Assembly: GCA_903870245.1 (NCBI GenBank)
Contig: CAIQCB010000048.1
Span: 1-35,042 of the forward strand
DNA length: 35,042 nucleotides
Direction: 5' to 3'
Source of the DNA: an uncultured Methylocystaceae bacterium
GTDB taxonomy: Bacteria > Pseudomonadota > Alphaproteobacteria > Rhizobiales > Beijerinckiaceae
Shown here: positions 17,373 to 25,163 of the stretch, one piece after another
Numbering within the stretch: the stretch's first letter is position 1
Layout: each line of letters begins with the position of its first letter
The notes under the pieces: model-generated
Seen by the model: the letters and a program-made list of their open reading frames with translations, nothing else
Database searches by the model: none
What the model was told of the DNA's origin: nothing
Made by a program: the position numbers and the translations under genes

Positions 17373-18002
17373 ATGAAGCAATATCCAATCCAGTCATTTG
17401 TTGACAACCGCCTGAAAGAGCTTGGATTCTGGCGGGGAGAACTCGTCAAACGTTGCGGTTATAAAAATGTTTCAAAAGGGGTTCGCCGTCTTCAAAAGTT
17501 GTATTCAGGAGATCTAGTGTCTCCAAGTTCTTGTATTCTGCTGGCAAACTTCCCCCATGTTCTTGCTGTCGAACAAGAAACGGTAATACAAGCAATCAAA
17601 GAAACTCATGCTGAGCTTGATGCAGAGGATGCACAACGTGATGCAGAGTGGAGAGCAGCATTTCAGCCTAATGCATTTGTATTAGGAACAAGTCTGCGGC
17701 CCTCTCAAATATTTGCTTTCGGCCTTACCGGGGGAGTAGAGCGCTATTTGCGCATACCACTGGATATATCACGTGGCTCCGACACATTTATTGAGCAAGC
17801 AATGAAATATCTCAATGCCCATCCTCAAGTTCCCTTTTTTGGTCCTTCCACCGGTTTTATTATCAATTATACGCCCGATCGGACGGAGCATTACGACAAG
17901 GAGGGAAATCTGTTGAATGTTCTCGACAGTTATTATTACCCCGGCACGGTCCGTCTAACCATTAGTGGACGCGAAATCCCACCCGGCCTGTTTGCAAAGT
18001 AA
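17373..18002 (+). CDS. Hypothetical protein with N-terminal HTH-like segment, 209 aa
   Basis: The ATG at 17373 (MKQYPIQSFVDNRLKELGF) has GAGGG about eight bases upstream; an earlier start at 17235 would add a low-quality leader. The first 50 residues (FWRGELVKRCGYKNVSKGVR) look like a helix-turn-helix fold of the kind found in small phage and plasmid regulators. The C-terminal part is beta-rich (FVLGTSLRPSQIFAFGLTGG, then FIINYTPDRTEHYDKEGN). No family name is assigned. It is the first gene of the cargo block in place of phage gene D and may regulate the operon that follows. Confidence 0.6.
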   Translation: MKQYPIQSFVDNRLKELGFWRGELVKRCGYKNVSKGVRRLQKLYSGDLVSPSSCILLANFPHVLAVEQETVIQAIKETHAELDAEDAQRDAEWRAAFQPNAFVLGTSLRPSQIFAFGLTGGVERYLRIPLDISRGSDTFIEQAMKYLNAHPQVPFFGPSTGFIINYTPDRTEHYDKEGNLLNVLDSYYYPGTVRLTISGREIPPGLFAK

Positions 18003-18261
18003 AAATCAAATATTTTCTGCGCACATTTCCTTTCATATTTGCGAAATGCAGAACTTATGTTCTCACAGCAAAATGCAAAGCTTCTAGAACAATACGAGTT
18101 CACTTATTGGGATAGTGAGCGCAGAAACCAACTTGCTTAAATCTCCAGAATTACCCTCCCACGATGAGTGCTAAATCGTTCAATGTTTGTTCTTGTGACA
18201 GGTTTTGTCCTGCACCTCCTCAATAACTGAGTGATCAGTCGCTCAATCGAGGAAGCCAGCG

Positions 18262-18708
18262 TTGCGTTACGGTTATCTATTTGCTGCGTTTATATGCGCG
18301 GGATCTGCAGCAGCAGATCACATTCCGGTAAACGGCGACGTCACCCCGGCGACGATCCAAAACACGATCTGCATCAAAGGCTGGACCGCAAGCATTCGTC
18401 CGCCTGTCTCCTACACCAACAGGATCAAGAAAAAGGTGATGCGCGCGATGGGGCTTCCGTTGGAGCTGATGGCCGATTTCCAGCTCGATCATAAATTGCC
18501 GCTTAGCCTCGGCGGGGCTCCCTACGACACCCGCAATCTGGCCCTCATGGATCATGATGAGGCGGAGGAGAAGGACGCCGTTGAACGTTGCCTGCCTGCG
18601 GCAGTCTGTGCGGGCGCCATCAGCCTCAAGGAGGCTCAGGAAGCAATGTGGCGCGATTGGCGATCTGCGCGGCGACTTTGCAAAACACACAGTCGCTGGG
18701 GAGGATAA
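18262..18708 (+). CDS. Secreted HNH-like nuclease domain protein, 148 aa
   Basis: The start is a TTG at 18262 with AGGAAG six bases upstream. Residues 1-20 form a Sec signal (hydrophobic YLFAAFICAG, then SAAAD cleavage region), so the protein acts in the periplasm or outside. The body has VTPATIQNTICIKGW, then ELMADFQLDHKLPLSLGG and YDTRNLALMDHDEAEEKDAVE. The DH...NL...K order resembles an HNH/His-Me finger nuclease site. Two Cys near the C-terminus (CLPAAVC) may form a disulfide. It opens a tight four-gene operon, two bases before the next start. Nuclease activity is inferred. Confidence 0.65.
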   Translation: MRYGYLFAAFICAGSAAADHIPVNGDVTPATIQNTICIKGWTASIRPPVSYTNRIKKKVMRAMGLPLELMADFQLDHKLPLSLGGAPYDTRNLALMDHDEAEEKDAVERCLPAAVCAGAISLKEAQEAMWRDWRSARRLCKTHSRWGG

Positions 18709-18710
18709 TC

Positions 18711-19109
18711 ATGAAGCATATCGGATTATTTCTGCTCTTGATCCTCTCCACACCGGTGCAGGCTTTTGGCATTTGTTGGCCCTCATGCACCGAGACGACC
18801 GAACTGGACGAACGCACGATGGCGGTCTCGGCGCGCGGCAGTGGTCTCTGGTCGGTTGGTCTGAATGAGGATTTGATGGCGGCGGCAGCCACGGCCGCGC
18901 TTCAGCATGGATTCAGCAAATTCCGCATGCTGAGCCCAAACGAATCTTCGGCCTACTCGACTTATGGCTATTTCAACAACGGTAACGGCTTTGTCGGCGC
19001 TGCGCGCCATGGGCAGGTATCCGCCATCGTCCGTTTTTTCCATTCAGACGAACCCGAGGCCAAAGGCGCCCTGGACGCCCGAACCATTCTGAACCGCTAT
19101 GGTGATTGA
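18711..19109 (+). CDS. Secreted hypothetical protein, 132 aa
   Basis: The ATG at 18711 has GGGGAGG six bases upstream. A Sec signal peptide (HIGLFLLLILSTPVQA, residues 3-18) ends in a typical AxA-like site, and Cys residues in GICWPSC follow at once. The body (LMAAAATAALQHGFSKFRML, then SAYSTYGYFNNGNGFVG) resembles small envelope proteins with an Ala-rich helix followed by an aromatic beta strand. The family is not named. It is the second gene of the envelope operon and overlaps the following region by a few bases. Confidence 0.6.
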   Translation: MKHIGLFLLLILSTPVQAFGICWPSCTETTELDERTMAVSARGSGLWSVGLNEDLMAAAATAALQHGFSKFRMLSPNESSAYSTYGYFNNGNGFVGAARHGQVSAIVRFFHSDEPEAKGALDARTILNRYGD

Positions 19110-19110
19110 T

Positions 19111-20259
19111 ATGACCAGCGGCGCCAGGCAGCGCCTCTTCTGGACGCTGATCTTTTTTGAAGTCTGCGTCATATCAATTACCGCCATCACAGGGCTGAGC
19201 ATGGCCCTGGCGCATGGCGGCTCGCTGATGATGGCTATGCCGCTCTTGATGATCGCATCCGCCGAGACGCTGCGCATACCGCTCTCCGGATATGCCACCC
19301 AGCTCAGCTGGCCCAAACAATTCCTCGCCAGCGTCGTCCTGTTGGCGATAGCCTTCGGCAGCGCCGAAGGGCTATCGCTGGCCTTCGAACAGTTTGTCAA
19401 TAATCGCGTGATCTCGATCAGCCGCGCCCAGCGAGCGTTCACGCGGGCTCAGGTGGCGGTCGACGCCCAAAACCGGGAATCGGCCTCTAGACAGGAGGCG
19501 CTGAATATCGCCCGCGATGATGTTTCCCGTCTGGATGTCGCCATCCGTGATTTTCTGAACCATCCTCCGGGCCTGCCCGCTTTCAGCGGGCGCACCTGCA
19601 CAGGGCGATACGGCAAAACCGTCACCTGCGACAGCGATCGTCGGGCTCAGGAGACCTATGCACAGGCGAGGCAGTCCCATACCCAACAGCTTGAAAAACT
19701 CCGGGTCGAGCGACAGGAGGCGCAGGCCCGGGTCGACAGGCTTAAGCTGACGCCGGTCGACGATCCGGCAGCAGGCGAAAATCTCCGCGATGCGCGTCAG
19801 AATCTCGTGGAGGAGATATCCCAATCCCCCATGCATCGTCTTGCGGCAGCCATTTTCAGCGTGCCGCTTGAGGAGCTGACGCCGGCGCAGTTCGAGACCG
19901 TCAAAAAATACGGCGTCATCAGCCTGGCCATCGCTTTTGCGACCGTTTCAATGCTCGCCTCAATCATCGTGCATACCGATCCGCATGATCGATCCGAGAG
20001 CAAGCTTTCCAGAGCGTTGCGCGCCTGGATCGCCCGCCGGCGCAAGCCCATCGTCCGGATCGTCGAAAAGATCGTGGAGACACCGGTTGAGGTGATCACG
20101 GAAGTTGAGCGCAGGGTCGAGGTACCGGTCGAGAAGATTGTCTTCAAGTATATTCCCTTTGATTACACCACCGGTCGCCGGGTATCGCCCGAATATGAAC
20201 CGGATCAGGAAAACGAGGAAACAATTAACCCCAAATCGGCGCAGGGGAGCAAGGAATGA
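19111..20259 (+). CDS. Membrane protein with coiled coil and V/P/E-rich tail, 382 aa
   Basis: Starts at the ATG at 19111, one base after the previous stop; an ATG at 19099 would add four residues. Three hydrophobic helices lie in the first 100 residues (FWTLIFFEVCVISITAITGL, MMAMPLLMIASAETL, FLASVVLLAIAFGSAEG). A long charged coiled coil follows (about 105-260) with two Cys in SGRTCTGRYGKTVTCDSD. A fourth helix (ISLAIAFATVSMLASIIV) leads to a C-terminal tail with IVEKIVETPVEVITEVER and VEVPVEKIVFKYIP. That repeat style recurs in the next protein. No known family is recognised; it probably anchors a complex in the inner membrane. Confidence 0.65.
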   Translation: MTSGARQRLFWTLIFFEVCVISITAITGLSMALAHGGSLMMAMPLLMIASAETLRIPLSGYATQLSWPKQFLASVVLLAIAFGSAEGLSLAFEQFVNNRVISISRAQRAFTRAQVAVDAQNRESASRQEALNIARDDVSRLDVAIRDFLNHPPGLPAFSGRTCTGRYGKTVTCDSDRRAQETYAQARQSHTQQLEKLRVERQEAQARVDRLKLTPVDDPAAGENLRDARQNLVEEISQSPMHRLAAAIFSVPLEELTPAQFETVKKYGVISLAIAFATVSMLASIIVHTDPHDRSESKLSRALRAWIARRRKPIVRIVEKIVETPVEVITEVERRVEVPVEKIVFKYIPFDYTTGRRVSPEYEPDQENEETINPKSAQGSKE

Positions 20260-21140
20260 GCGTCGAACATGATTTCAGCGCCGTTGAGGCTCTTGAGCGC
20301 GAATTTGCGGAAAAGCGTCAGGAAGCGTTCAAGACCGAGGTCGAGAAAGAACTGTCGCCCTTGAGAGCTCAGGAGAAAGAGGCGAACGGACGCGCCGAGG
20401 CTCAAATTATTCAGGCGCAGGCGGAGCGACGACGAAAGACGGGATGGGCCTTGCTCGCAACCGGTCTTGGCGTTGGCGCCGCAGCCTTTGGTCTGAGTTA
20501 CCTCATCCCGCCCAAAATTATCGAAACGACGAAGGTCGTGACAGACACGAAAACCATTGAGGTTCCCAAAATCGTCGAAGTGCCCAAGGTTGTCGAGACG
20601 ACAAAAGTCGTCGAGGTTCCGAAAATCGTCGAACACACGAAGGTCGTAGAGATCCCAAAGATTATTGAAAAGACCATTCCGGCGCCCCCGCCGCCGCCTG
20701 CCCCGGCCCCACGATTGGGAGAGCGATCTACTGTTGAGAACTTTACCGGCTCCGAGGACTACAAAAACACAGTCTATCGGGGGAAAATTGTTTCCCATCA
20801 AAACGGAGAGATAAAATTCGATAATGGGAAATCTTTCATGGACGCCTTTCCAGATGGCAGCCAAAATTTTTCCATAACGAACCGGCGACATGACGGGGAT
20901 TTCGGCTATTGCGCCCAGAGCAGCGATAAGTTTCCAGACGGTAGGCCAGCATTCTATTGTTTTGCACTTCATAATGGCGTCGTTGAAAGGACCGTTTTCG
21001 GTTCTGAGCCTGTTCCCACGCTGACGCCACCTCCCGTGTCGGCTCCAACACCGGTGCGGGCGCCTACACCGAGAAGGAAACCGAGACGACAGTCAGTCCC
21101 TCAGGACCCATTCGATGATTTATTTGATTTCGGGAATTGA
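20256..21140 (+). CDS. Single-pass membrane protein with VPKIVE-type tandem repeats, 294 aa
   Basis: The ATG overlaps the previous stop by four bases (ATGA) and has GGGGAG upstream, so the two membrane proteins are co-translated. Domain order: charged coiled coil (8-60), one membrane helix (63-84), about seven hexad-like repeats (86-141; EVPKIVE, EVPKVVE, TTKVVE, EIPKIIE), a Pro-rich linker (APPPPPAPAP), a globular beta-rich domain (about 155-245, NFTGSEDYKNTVYRGKIV and CAQSSDKF), and a second Pro/Arg-rich tail ending in FDDLFDFGN. The layout suggests a stalk reaching from the inner membrane into the periplasm. No family is known to me. Confidence 0.65.
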   Translation: MSVEHDFSAVEALEREFAEKRQEAFKTEVEKELSPLRAQEKEANGRAEAQIIQAQAERRRKTGWALLATGLGVGAAAFGLSYLIPPKIIETTKVVTDTKTIEVPKIVEVPKVVETTKVVEVPKIVEHTKVVEIPKIIEKTIPAPPPPPAPAPRLGERSTVENFTGSEDYKNTVYRGKIVSHQNGEIKFDNGKSFMDAFPDGSQNFSITNRRHDGDFGYCAQSSDKFPDGRPAFYCFALHNGVVERTVFGSEPVPTLTPPPVSAPTPVRAPTPRRKPRRQSVPQDPFDDLFDFGN

Positions 21141-21193
21141 GCATAGTCGTCACTCCGGGGATCAATTTATTGAGGCGTTCAGGGAGTTATTCA

Positions 21194-21322
21194 GTGAAAA
21201 GTAATGTCGTGAAGGCAATTGAGCTATTACTCAGAGCACTGGAGTCGGTAAACGATAAATCCACGAGACTTTTGATCATTGAGGCCATCAATGAGTTGGG
21301 AAAATATGAAAATGTAGAATGA
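21194..21322 (+). CDS. Small helical protein, 42 aa
   Basis: A GTG start at 21194 with GGGAG eight bases upstream gives 42 residues (KSNVVKAIELLLRALESVN, then STRLLIIEAINELGKY), an amphipathic helix pair. A TTG start at 21137 in the same frame is less likely. It is the last reading frame before the phage gene D relic resumes at 21330 and may belong to the preceding operon. Confidence 0.4.
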   Translation: MKSNVVKAIELLLRALESVNDKSTRLLIIEAINELGKYENVE

Positions 21323-21329
21323 ATATCTG

Positions 21330-21455
21330 AAAGCGCAGATGTAGGGGGCCTGTCACGTCTCCGGAGTTCGCGCCGGCATCGATGGCGAATACCGCGTTTC
21401 GGAGGCGACGCATAGTTTTTCGCGGGATGTGGGGTGGGTGACAGTGTGTGGTTTA
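21330..21455 (+). pseudogene. Phage late-control protein gpD, C-terminal relic (copy 1)
   Basis: About 42 codons that align with the end of the intact gpD at 22900-23934. KAQM*G corresponds to EAQAQG, and GVRAGIDGEYRVSEATHSF and RDVGWVTVC match nearly residue for residue. A CAG-to-TAG change (21351-21353) sits in the relic. The preceding 290 or so codons are missing and replaced by the 17132-21329 cargo, while the first five codons survive at 17117. So one gpD gene was hollowed out. Confidence 0.88.
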
Positions 21456-21839
21456 CATCAAATCAGGCTCTATGGCGTCGATGCCCCGGAGAAAGTCCAG
21501 CCTTGCAATGACCCTGCAGGCCGACCCTAACGATGCGGGACCATCGCTGCCCGTGCTCTCGACCAGTTCATCGGGGTGTCACCCGTCACATGCCGTGAGC
21601 GAGACACCGATCGATATGGCAGAACAGAAGCAAAGTGCTCAGTCAGAGGCGAGGATATCGAACTGTGACTCGTCCGTAATGGCTACGCTATGGCCTACCG
21701 CCGATGCTCCTCCGAATGTATCGGAGCCGAGCAAGAAGCCAAAAACAATCGGCGCGGCATCTGGGCGGGATCACTTACCCCGCCATGGGAATGGCGAAAA
21801 CAGCAACGCGATAGCCATACGGAGCCTCCACACCCTTGA
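21456..21839 (+). pseudogene. Thermonuclease (SNase-like) pseudogene fused to the gpD relic
   Basis: In the same frame as the gpD relic, HQIRLYGVDAPEKVQPCND starts a staphylococcal-nuclease-type domain (catalytic Arg of the IRL strand and Glu of APE). A TAA at 21528-21530 interrupts it. VTCRERDTDRYGRTEAKC (second catalytic Arg) follows, a TGA at 21666-21668, then LVRNGYAMAYRRC, EQEAKNNRRGIWAGS and PPWEW, ending at a TGA at 21837-21839. The signal peptide and first strands are absent. Two internal stops make it inactive. The last part, including RGIWAG and PPWEWR, is typical of phage- and plasmid-borne SNases. Confidence 0.85.
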
Positions 21840-22020
21840 CCCTCGGCCGTATCTGGCGGCGCACCGCCACCGAACGCAACGTCCGACTGGTCCCCTGCCG
21901 ACGACTGGAGCCTTTGGGCGCAGCCAGCGGCCTCGCCATCGCCCATACTACGCCGAGCCGGACGGCAGCTGGCGGTGCGTCTGTCGGTCCGTCGACAGCA
22001 ATGAACCAAAGGACAGCATC

Positions 22021-22149
22021 ATGGGTTGGTTCAAGACCGGCAAGGAGTCCAAGGAATTTGCCGAGGCCCAGACCCAAGGTCAGTATTACGTGGTCAAGCG
22101 CAAGCGGACGAAGGCGGAAATCCTGCGGCGGGCGAGGGTGAGGCAATGA
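22021..22149 (+). CDS. Small basic protein, 42 aa
   Basis: ATG at 22021 with a GGA-type ribosome site nine bases upstream. The product (MGWFKTGKESKEFAEA, then YYVVKRKRTKAEILRRARVR) is basic at its C-terminus and could bind nucleic acid. Codon use is GC-rich like the phage genes. It lies between the thermonuclease relic and tail X copy 2. No family is recognised. Confidence 0.4.
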   Translation: MGWFKTGKESKEFAEAQTQGQYYVVKRKRTKAEILRRARVRQ

Positions 22150-22302
22150 ACGGCGGCGGTATTATGGGGACGATTTAGGAGGAAAATCGACGATCGTTAT
22201 GATCGCAGAAATTCGTAACGCGGTAATTCTTTCAACTTTTCTTCGGGCCGTTAACGGTTTTGGTTCCAAGAATATTCCACAGAGAGAAATTCTTTTTCAG
22301 AA

Positions 22303-22509
22303 TTATCGTGCTGGTGTGGTTGCTGTTTGTTGACCCTTTTCGTTGTAGGTGTAAATGAAGTTCCCGCGCCTAATGTTGACTGTTGACCCAGTGTAACCTT
22401 TCAGACCATCGTCTTTTCCAGTTCCAACAGGCGCTGTAAACATCTGCCTGCCCTTCTCATCGTAAACATATACGAAGCTTCCCCGCTGTACTGCATTTCC
22501 AATCGCCAT
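22303..22509 (-). CDS. Beta-hairpin repeat protein, 68 aa
   Basis: The ATG at 22509 has GGAG seven bases upstream. The protein is built from two related hairpins: RGSFVYVYDEKGRQMFTAP (about 9-27) and RGNFIYTYNEKGQQTATTP (about 48-66), joined by GKDDGLKGYTGSTVNI. It has the look of small proteins of Rhizobiales with the same duplicated pattern, whose role is unknown. It has no signal peptide and no Cys. It stands alone and opposite in direction to the phage genes. Confidence 0.6.
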   Translation of the reverse strand: MAIGNAVQRGSFVYVYDEKGRQMFTAPVGTGKDDGLKGYTGSTVNIRRGNFIYTYNEKGQQTATTPAR

Positions 22510-22697
22510 AGGTAGACTCCATGTAGTGTTTAATGGTCAGATCGTAATGTGTTCTCATTTAGAGATCTAGTGGAACTTTCCTCGCTTGCAATATTGCGGA
22601 AAACATTGGAACCGTATCACTCCGGTGTGAGCCGCCTTTTTTCCATCAGAGGATCTCCGAATCCTCGTGGCAAAGTCGTCTTTGTGAACGAGGCAAT

Positions 22698-22907
22698 GTG
22701 TCAAAACCGCTCACCACGCTGGACTTGCTCTTGTGGCGGCGATTCCGCCGCGAGGTTCCCGGCCTCGTCGAGGAGACACTGCGGCGCACCCCCGGCCTCG
22801 CGCGGCAGGGCGCATTTCTGCCGGTCGGGCTCTCCGTGAAAGTCGCCGTGCCGGATCCCGAACCGAAGGGCCGCAGCGCGGTTCCCGTGGTGAAGCTTTA
22901 TGACTGA
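22698..22907 (+). CDS. Phage tail protein X (P2 gpX-like), copy 2, intact
   Basis: A 69-residue protein starting with GTG at 22698 (GAGG five bases upstream). Motifs LLLWRRFRREVPGLVEETL, GLARQGAFLPVGLSVKVAV and the ending VVKLYD match gpX-type tail proteins, which act in baseplate and tail completion. It overlaps the start of gpD by eight bases, the usual X-D arrangement of P2-like phages. The DNA around 16913-17130 is a decayed second copy. No other tail genes remain beside it. Confidence 0.85.
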   Translation: MSKPLTTLDLLLWRRFRREVPGLVEETLRRTPGLARQGAFLPVGLSVKVAVPDPEPKGRSAVPVVKLYD

Positions 22908-23934
22908 CGCCGCCCGCCGCGCCATCTACACGATTAAGATCGACGGGCAGGACATCACCAGCAATTTCGAACCGCATCTGCTCTCCTTGCAGATCAAGCT
23001 CATCGACGGCGGGCAAAGCGACACGCTGGATATTTCCCTCAACGATGCCGGCGGGAGGATCAACATGCCGCGCGAGGGCGCAGAGATCGTCGCAACCCTC
23101 GCATGGAGCGATGGTGGCGGCGCGATGATCTTTGAAGGCGTCACCGACGAGCCCGAAAGCGAAGGCTCGCGCGGTCAGGGAATGGTCCTGAACATCACGG
23201 CCCACGCCGCCGACATGAAGGGCAAGACAAAAGAAAAGCGGCAGGCGCATAAGGATAGCGCCAAATTCGGCGATGTGGCGAAGGACTGGGGTAAGAAAGC
23301 TGATCTCGATGTCCGGGTTTCCGATAAACTCGCCGCCATCCAGCGCGATTACTGGTCAATGCAGAACGAGTCCTTCATGGCGTGGGGCGCGCGCATGGCG
23401 CAGGAAATGGGCGCGACCTTCAAGATCATGGGCAAAAGGGGTGTGTTCGTGCCACGCAACGCCAGCGCCTCCGCTGGCGGTAAAGAGCTTCCCGTCGTCA
23501 TGGCGGATTACGGCCGCAACATCATCGGCTGGCAGATCAGACCTCTCCAGAACCGCCCACGTTATAATCACTCTGTCGTCCGCTGGTATGACCGCAAGGA
23601 AGCCAAATGGCGCAAGGAGACGGTCCAGCTGATGGACGAGGCGGCGCGCGCGCCACTGATCGACGCCCGCAAATCCGGTGACAAAGACTGGGCCAAGGAT
23701 CGCGCCGACAGCAACGCCGAAGAGGCGAAACGCGGCAAGGGCGGCGGCACAGTCACGCTGATTGGGGCGCCGGAAGCGCAGGCGCAGGGGTTGTGCCGCA
23801 TCTCCGGCGTCCGGTCCGGTATCGACGGGAATTATCGCGTGTCGGAGGCGACGCATAGTTTTTCGAGGGATGTGGGGTGGGTGACGGTGTGTGACTTGGC
23901 GCGTCCGCCTCTTAATACCCCCCAATCAAGTTAG
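22900..23934 (+). CDS. Phage late control / tail hub protein gpD
   Basis: A 344-residue protein typical of the P2 gpD / VgrG-like baseplate hub family: IYTIKIDGQDITSNFEPHLL at the start, ADMKGKTKEKRQAHKDS and WGKKADLDVRVSD, then FMAWGARMAQEMGATFKIMG, and the end HSFSRDVGWVTVCDLARPPL. Length is normal and there is no internal stop. In P2-like phages it forms the hub of the tail tube, or is secreted with tail-like particles. Here it is not followed by other late genes but by unrelated minus-strand cargo from 23931, so it is probably an orphan. Confidence 0.9.
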   Translation: MTDAARRAIYTIKIDGQDITSNFEPHLLSLQIKLIDGGQSDTLDISLNDAGGRINMPREGAEIVATLAWSDGGGAMIFEGVTDEPESEGSRGQGMVLNITAHAADMKGKTKEKRQAHKDSAKFGDVAKDWGKKADLDVRVSDKLAAIQRDYWSMQNESFMAWGARMAQEMGATFKIMGKRGVFVPRNASASAGGKELPVVMADYGRNIIGWQIRPLQNRPRYNHSVVRWYDRKEAKWRKETVQLMDEAARAPLIDARKSGDKDWAKDRADSNAEEAKRGKGGGTVTLIGAPEAQAQGLCRISGVRSGIDGNYRVSEATHSFSRDVGWVTVCDLARPPLNTPQSS

Positions 23935-24200
23935 GAGATCCCTTGGGCAAACTTACGTGGAAATAGCAAGTTAATCCTTTCAGAATGCTTCGGCCAAAAT
24001 ACAAGAAAAGTAGCATCGGGGTGTTCTTCCGATTTGCACCGTAGCTCCACCGGCCGGTCGCGGATAATTTCGGCTCCATTTTCGGAAGGTTGTGCTTTGA
24101 ACAATTTCTCAAGCTCACCTGGAGCCTCGACCATAATCATGTCTGACAATGGATAAAGCTGATCTATGAATGGATAGTTCCCGTTCGGTAGATTCTGCAT
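23931..24200 (-). CDS. Hypothetical protein, 89 aa
   Basis: ATG at 24200 with a weak GGAAAA upstream; a TTG at 24215 is an alternative. The product (MQNLPNGNYPFIDQLYPLSD, then MVEAPGELEKLFKAQPSENG and FLVFWPKHSERINLL) is not recognised. It has no membrane segment or catalytic pattern. Its stop overlaps the end of gpD by four bases on the other strand, so the insertion boundary lies here. Confidence 0.45.
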   Translation of the reverse strand: MQNLPNGNYPFIDQLYPLSDMIMVEAPGELEKLFKAQPSENGAEIIRDRPVELRCKSEEHPDATFLVFWPKHSERINLLFPRKFAQGIS

Positions 24201-24273
24201 TATTTTTTCCGGCAAGGACTGATTACCGCCTTCAGAGCGTATGCAAATTGATTGTTTTCGCCACAGATGCTTC

Positions 24274-24909
24274 TCATACTTGTCGGATGATGTTCATGTC
24301 TACGAGGGCTTGCAGATGTGCGCGTAATCCAAAAGGAATCTGACCACCGCTGATTACCACGCCCGCCTCCATGTTCTTCTCAAGTGCGTGCCCAGTCAGG
24401 TTCGCGCTGGTCAGGAACGCTGCATTGCCGTCGGCAACAGCCACTTTCGCGTGAACTCTTCCTTCGACGAATGGTGCCGGCCGGTCGGTCCAGACATACA
24501 GGGCCGCCGAAGGCACACAGCGCCGCATCGTAGCGATAGGATCGACGGGCAAGCTTCCACCATGGCTCGTCGACGTCTCCAGCAGAATTCGGATGGCGAC
24601 GCCGCGCGCTGTGGCCGCGTTCAACGCGTCGACGACCGAAGAGACGTCGTATGCAACGAAGCTCACGAGAAAGAGGTCACTCTGTGCGTTACCGATGAGG
24701 TCCAAGAGGACCTGCTCCGTGCGACGGGTGGCGACGAAGGGGGTCGTCGGGCCTGTCCAGACGAGTTCGACACTGCTCTCGCGCTGTGCCTGTTGGCGGG
24801 CGAAGGCGGCACCGACCAAGATACCGGCAAGTACATCGCCTGATATTTCCGTCTGCCGCCACGCGGTGATTAAACGATCAAGCGCCACGCGAGCAGCCGC
24901 GAAACGTCC
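24274..24909 (-). pseudogene. drmC: DrmC-like phospholipase D-fold protein of DISARM, N-terminally truncated
   Basis: The frame is open from about 24909, with a GTG at 24888 as the first usable start (205 residues). The body matches DISARM DrmC: VELVWTGPTTPF, TEQVLLDLIGNAQSDLFLVS, DALNAATARGVAIRILLET, and a PLD HKD-type motif GRVHAKVAVADGNAAFLTSA followed by NLTGHALEKNMEAGVVI. The N-terminal portion of the normal protein is absent, and the reading frame begins exactly where the methyltransferase fragment ends. The C-terminal domain could still be made, but without DrmA and DrmB no DISARM can work. Confidence 0.75.
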
Positions 24910-25139
24910 TTGAGTATAAAGTTGGCTGAATTATTAGTCTCGAAGGGGTGCCGACATGCATCATCGACGTCTACCCCGGCGACCACGTTCAGACCCTCGG
25001 AAATCAAGCCGTGCGTGAGCCCGCCTGCGCCGCAGAAGAGGTCGATACAAGCTACGTCCCTCACGATGGCATCGCTCCCCCAGTTCGCTTCTTCGGCTTT
25101 GCCGTTTTTTCCTCTGAGCGCCCACATCTCTGCTGCCAT
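24905..25139 (-). pseudogene. DrmMII-like 5-methylcytosine methyltransferase, N-terminal fragment
   Basis: ACIDLFCGAGGLTHGLISEG (motif I) and VVAGVDVDDACRHPFETNN (motif II), then FILKDVSRL, identify the first 60 or so residues of a C5 cytosine methyltransferase of the DISARM class 2 type. The PC catalytic motif, target-recognition domain and C-terminus are missing. The frame continues a few codons into drmC sequence and stops at 24870. A GTG in GTGAGGGACGTA (about 25071) with GGGGGAG upstream is the likely true start. DrmMII normally methylates self DNA to spare it from DISARM. Confidence 0.75.
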
Positions 25140-25163
25140 GCCGACTCTAGCCCAACCATCAAC

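Noticed and set aside
22199-22333. A 44-codon plus-strand frame (MIAEIRNAVIL) after AGGAGG
   Set aside because: The ribosome site is about 16 bases from the ATG, too far, and the frame overlaps the 3' end of the convergent 22303-22509 gene.
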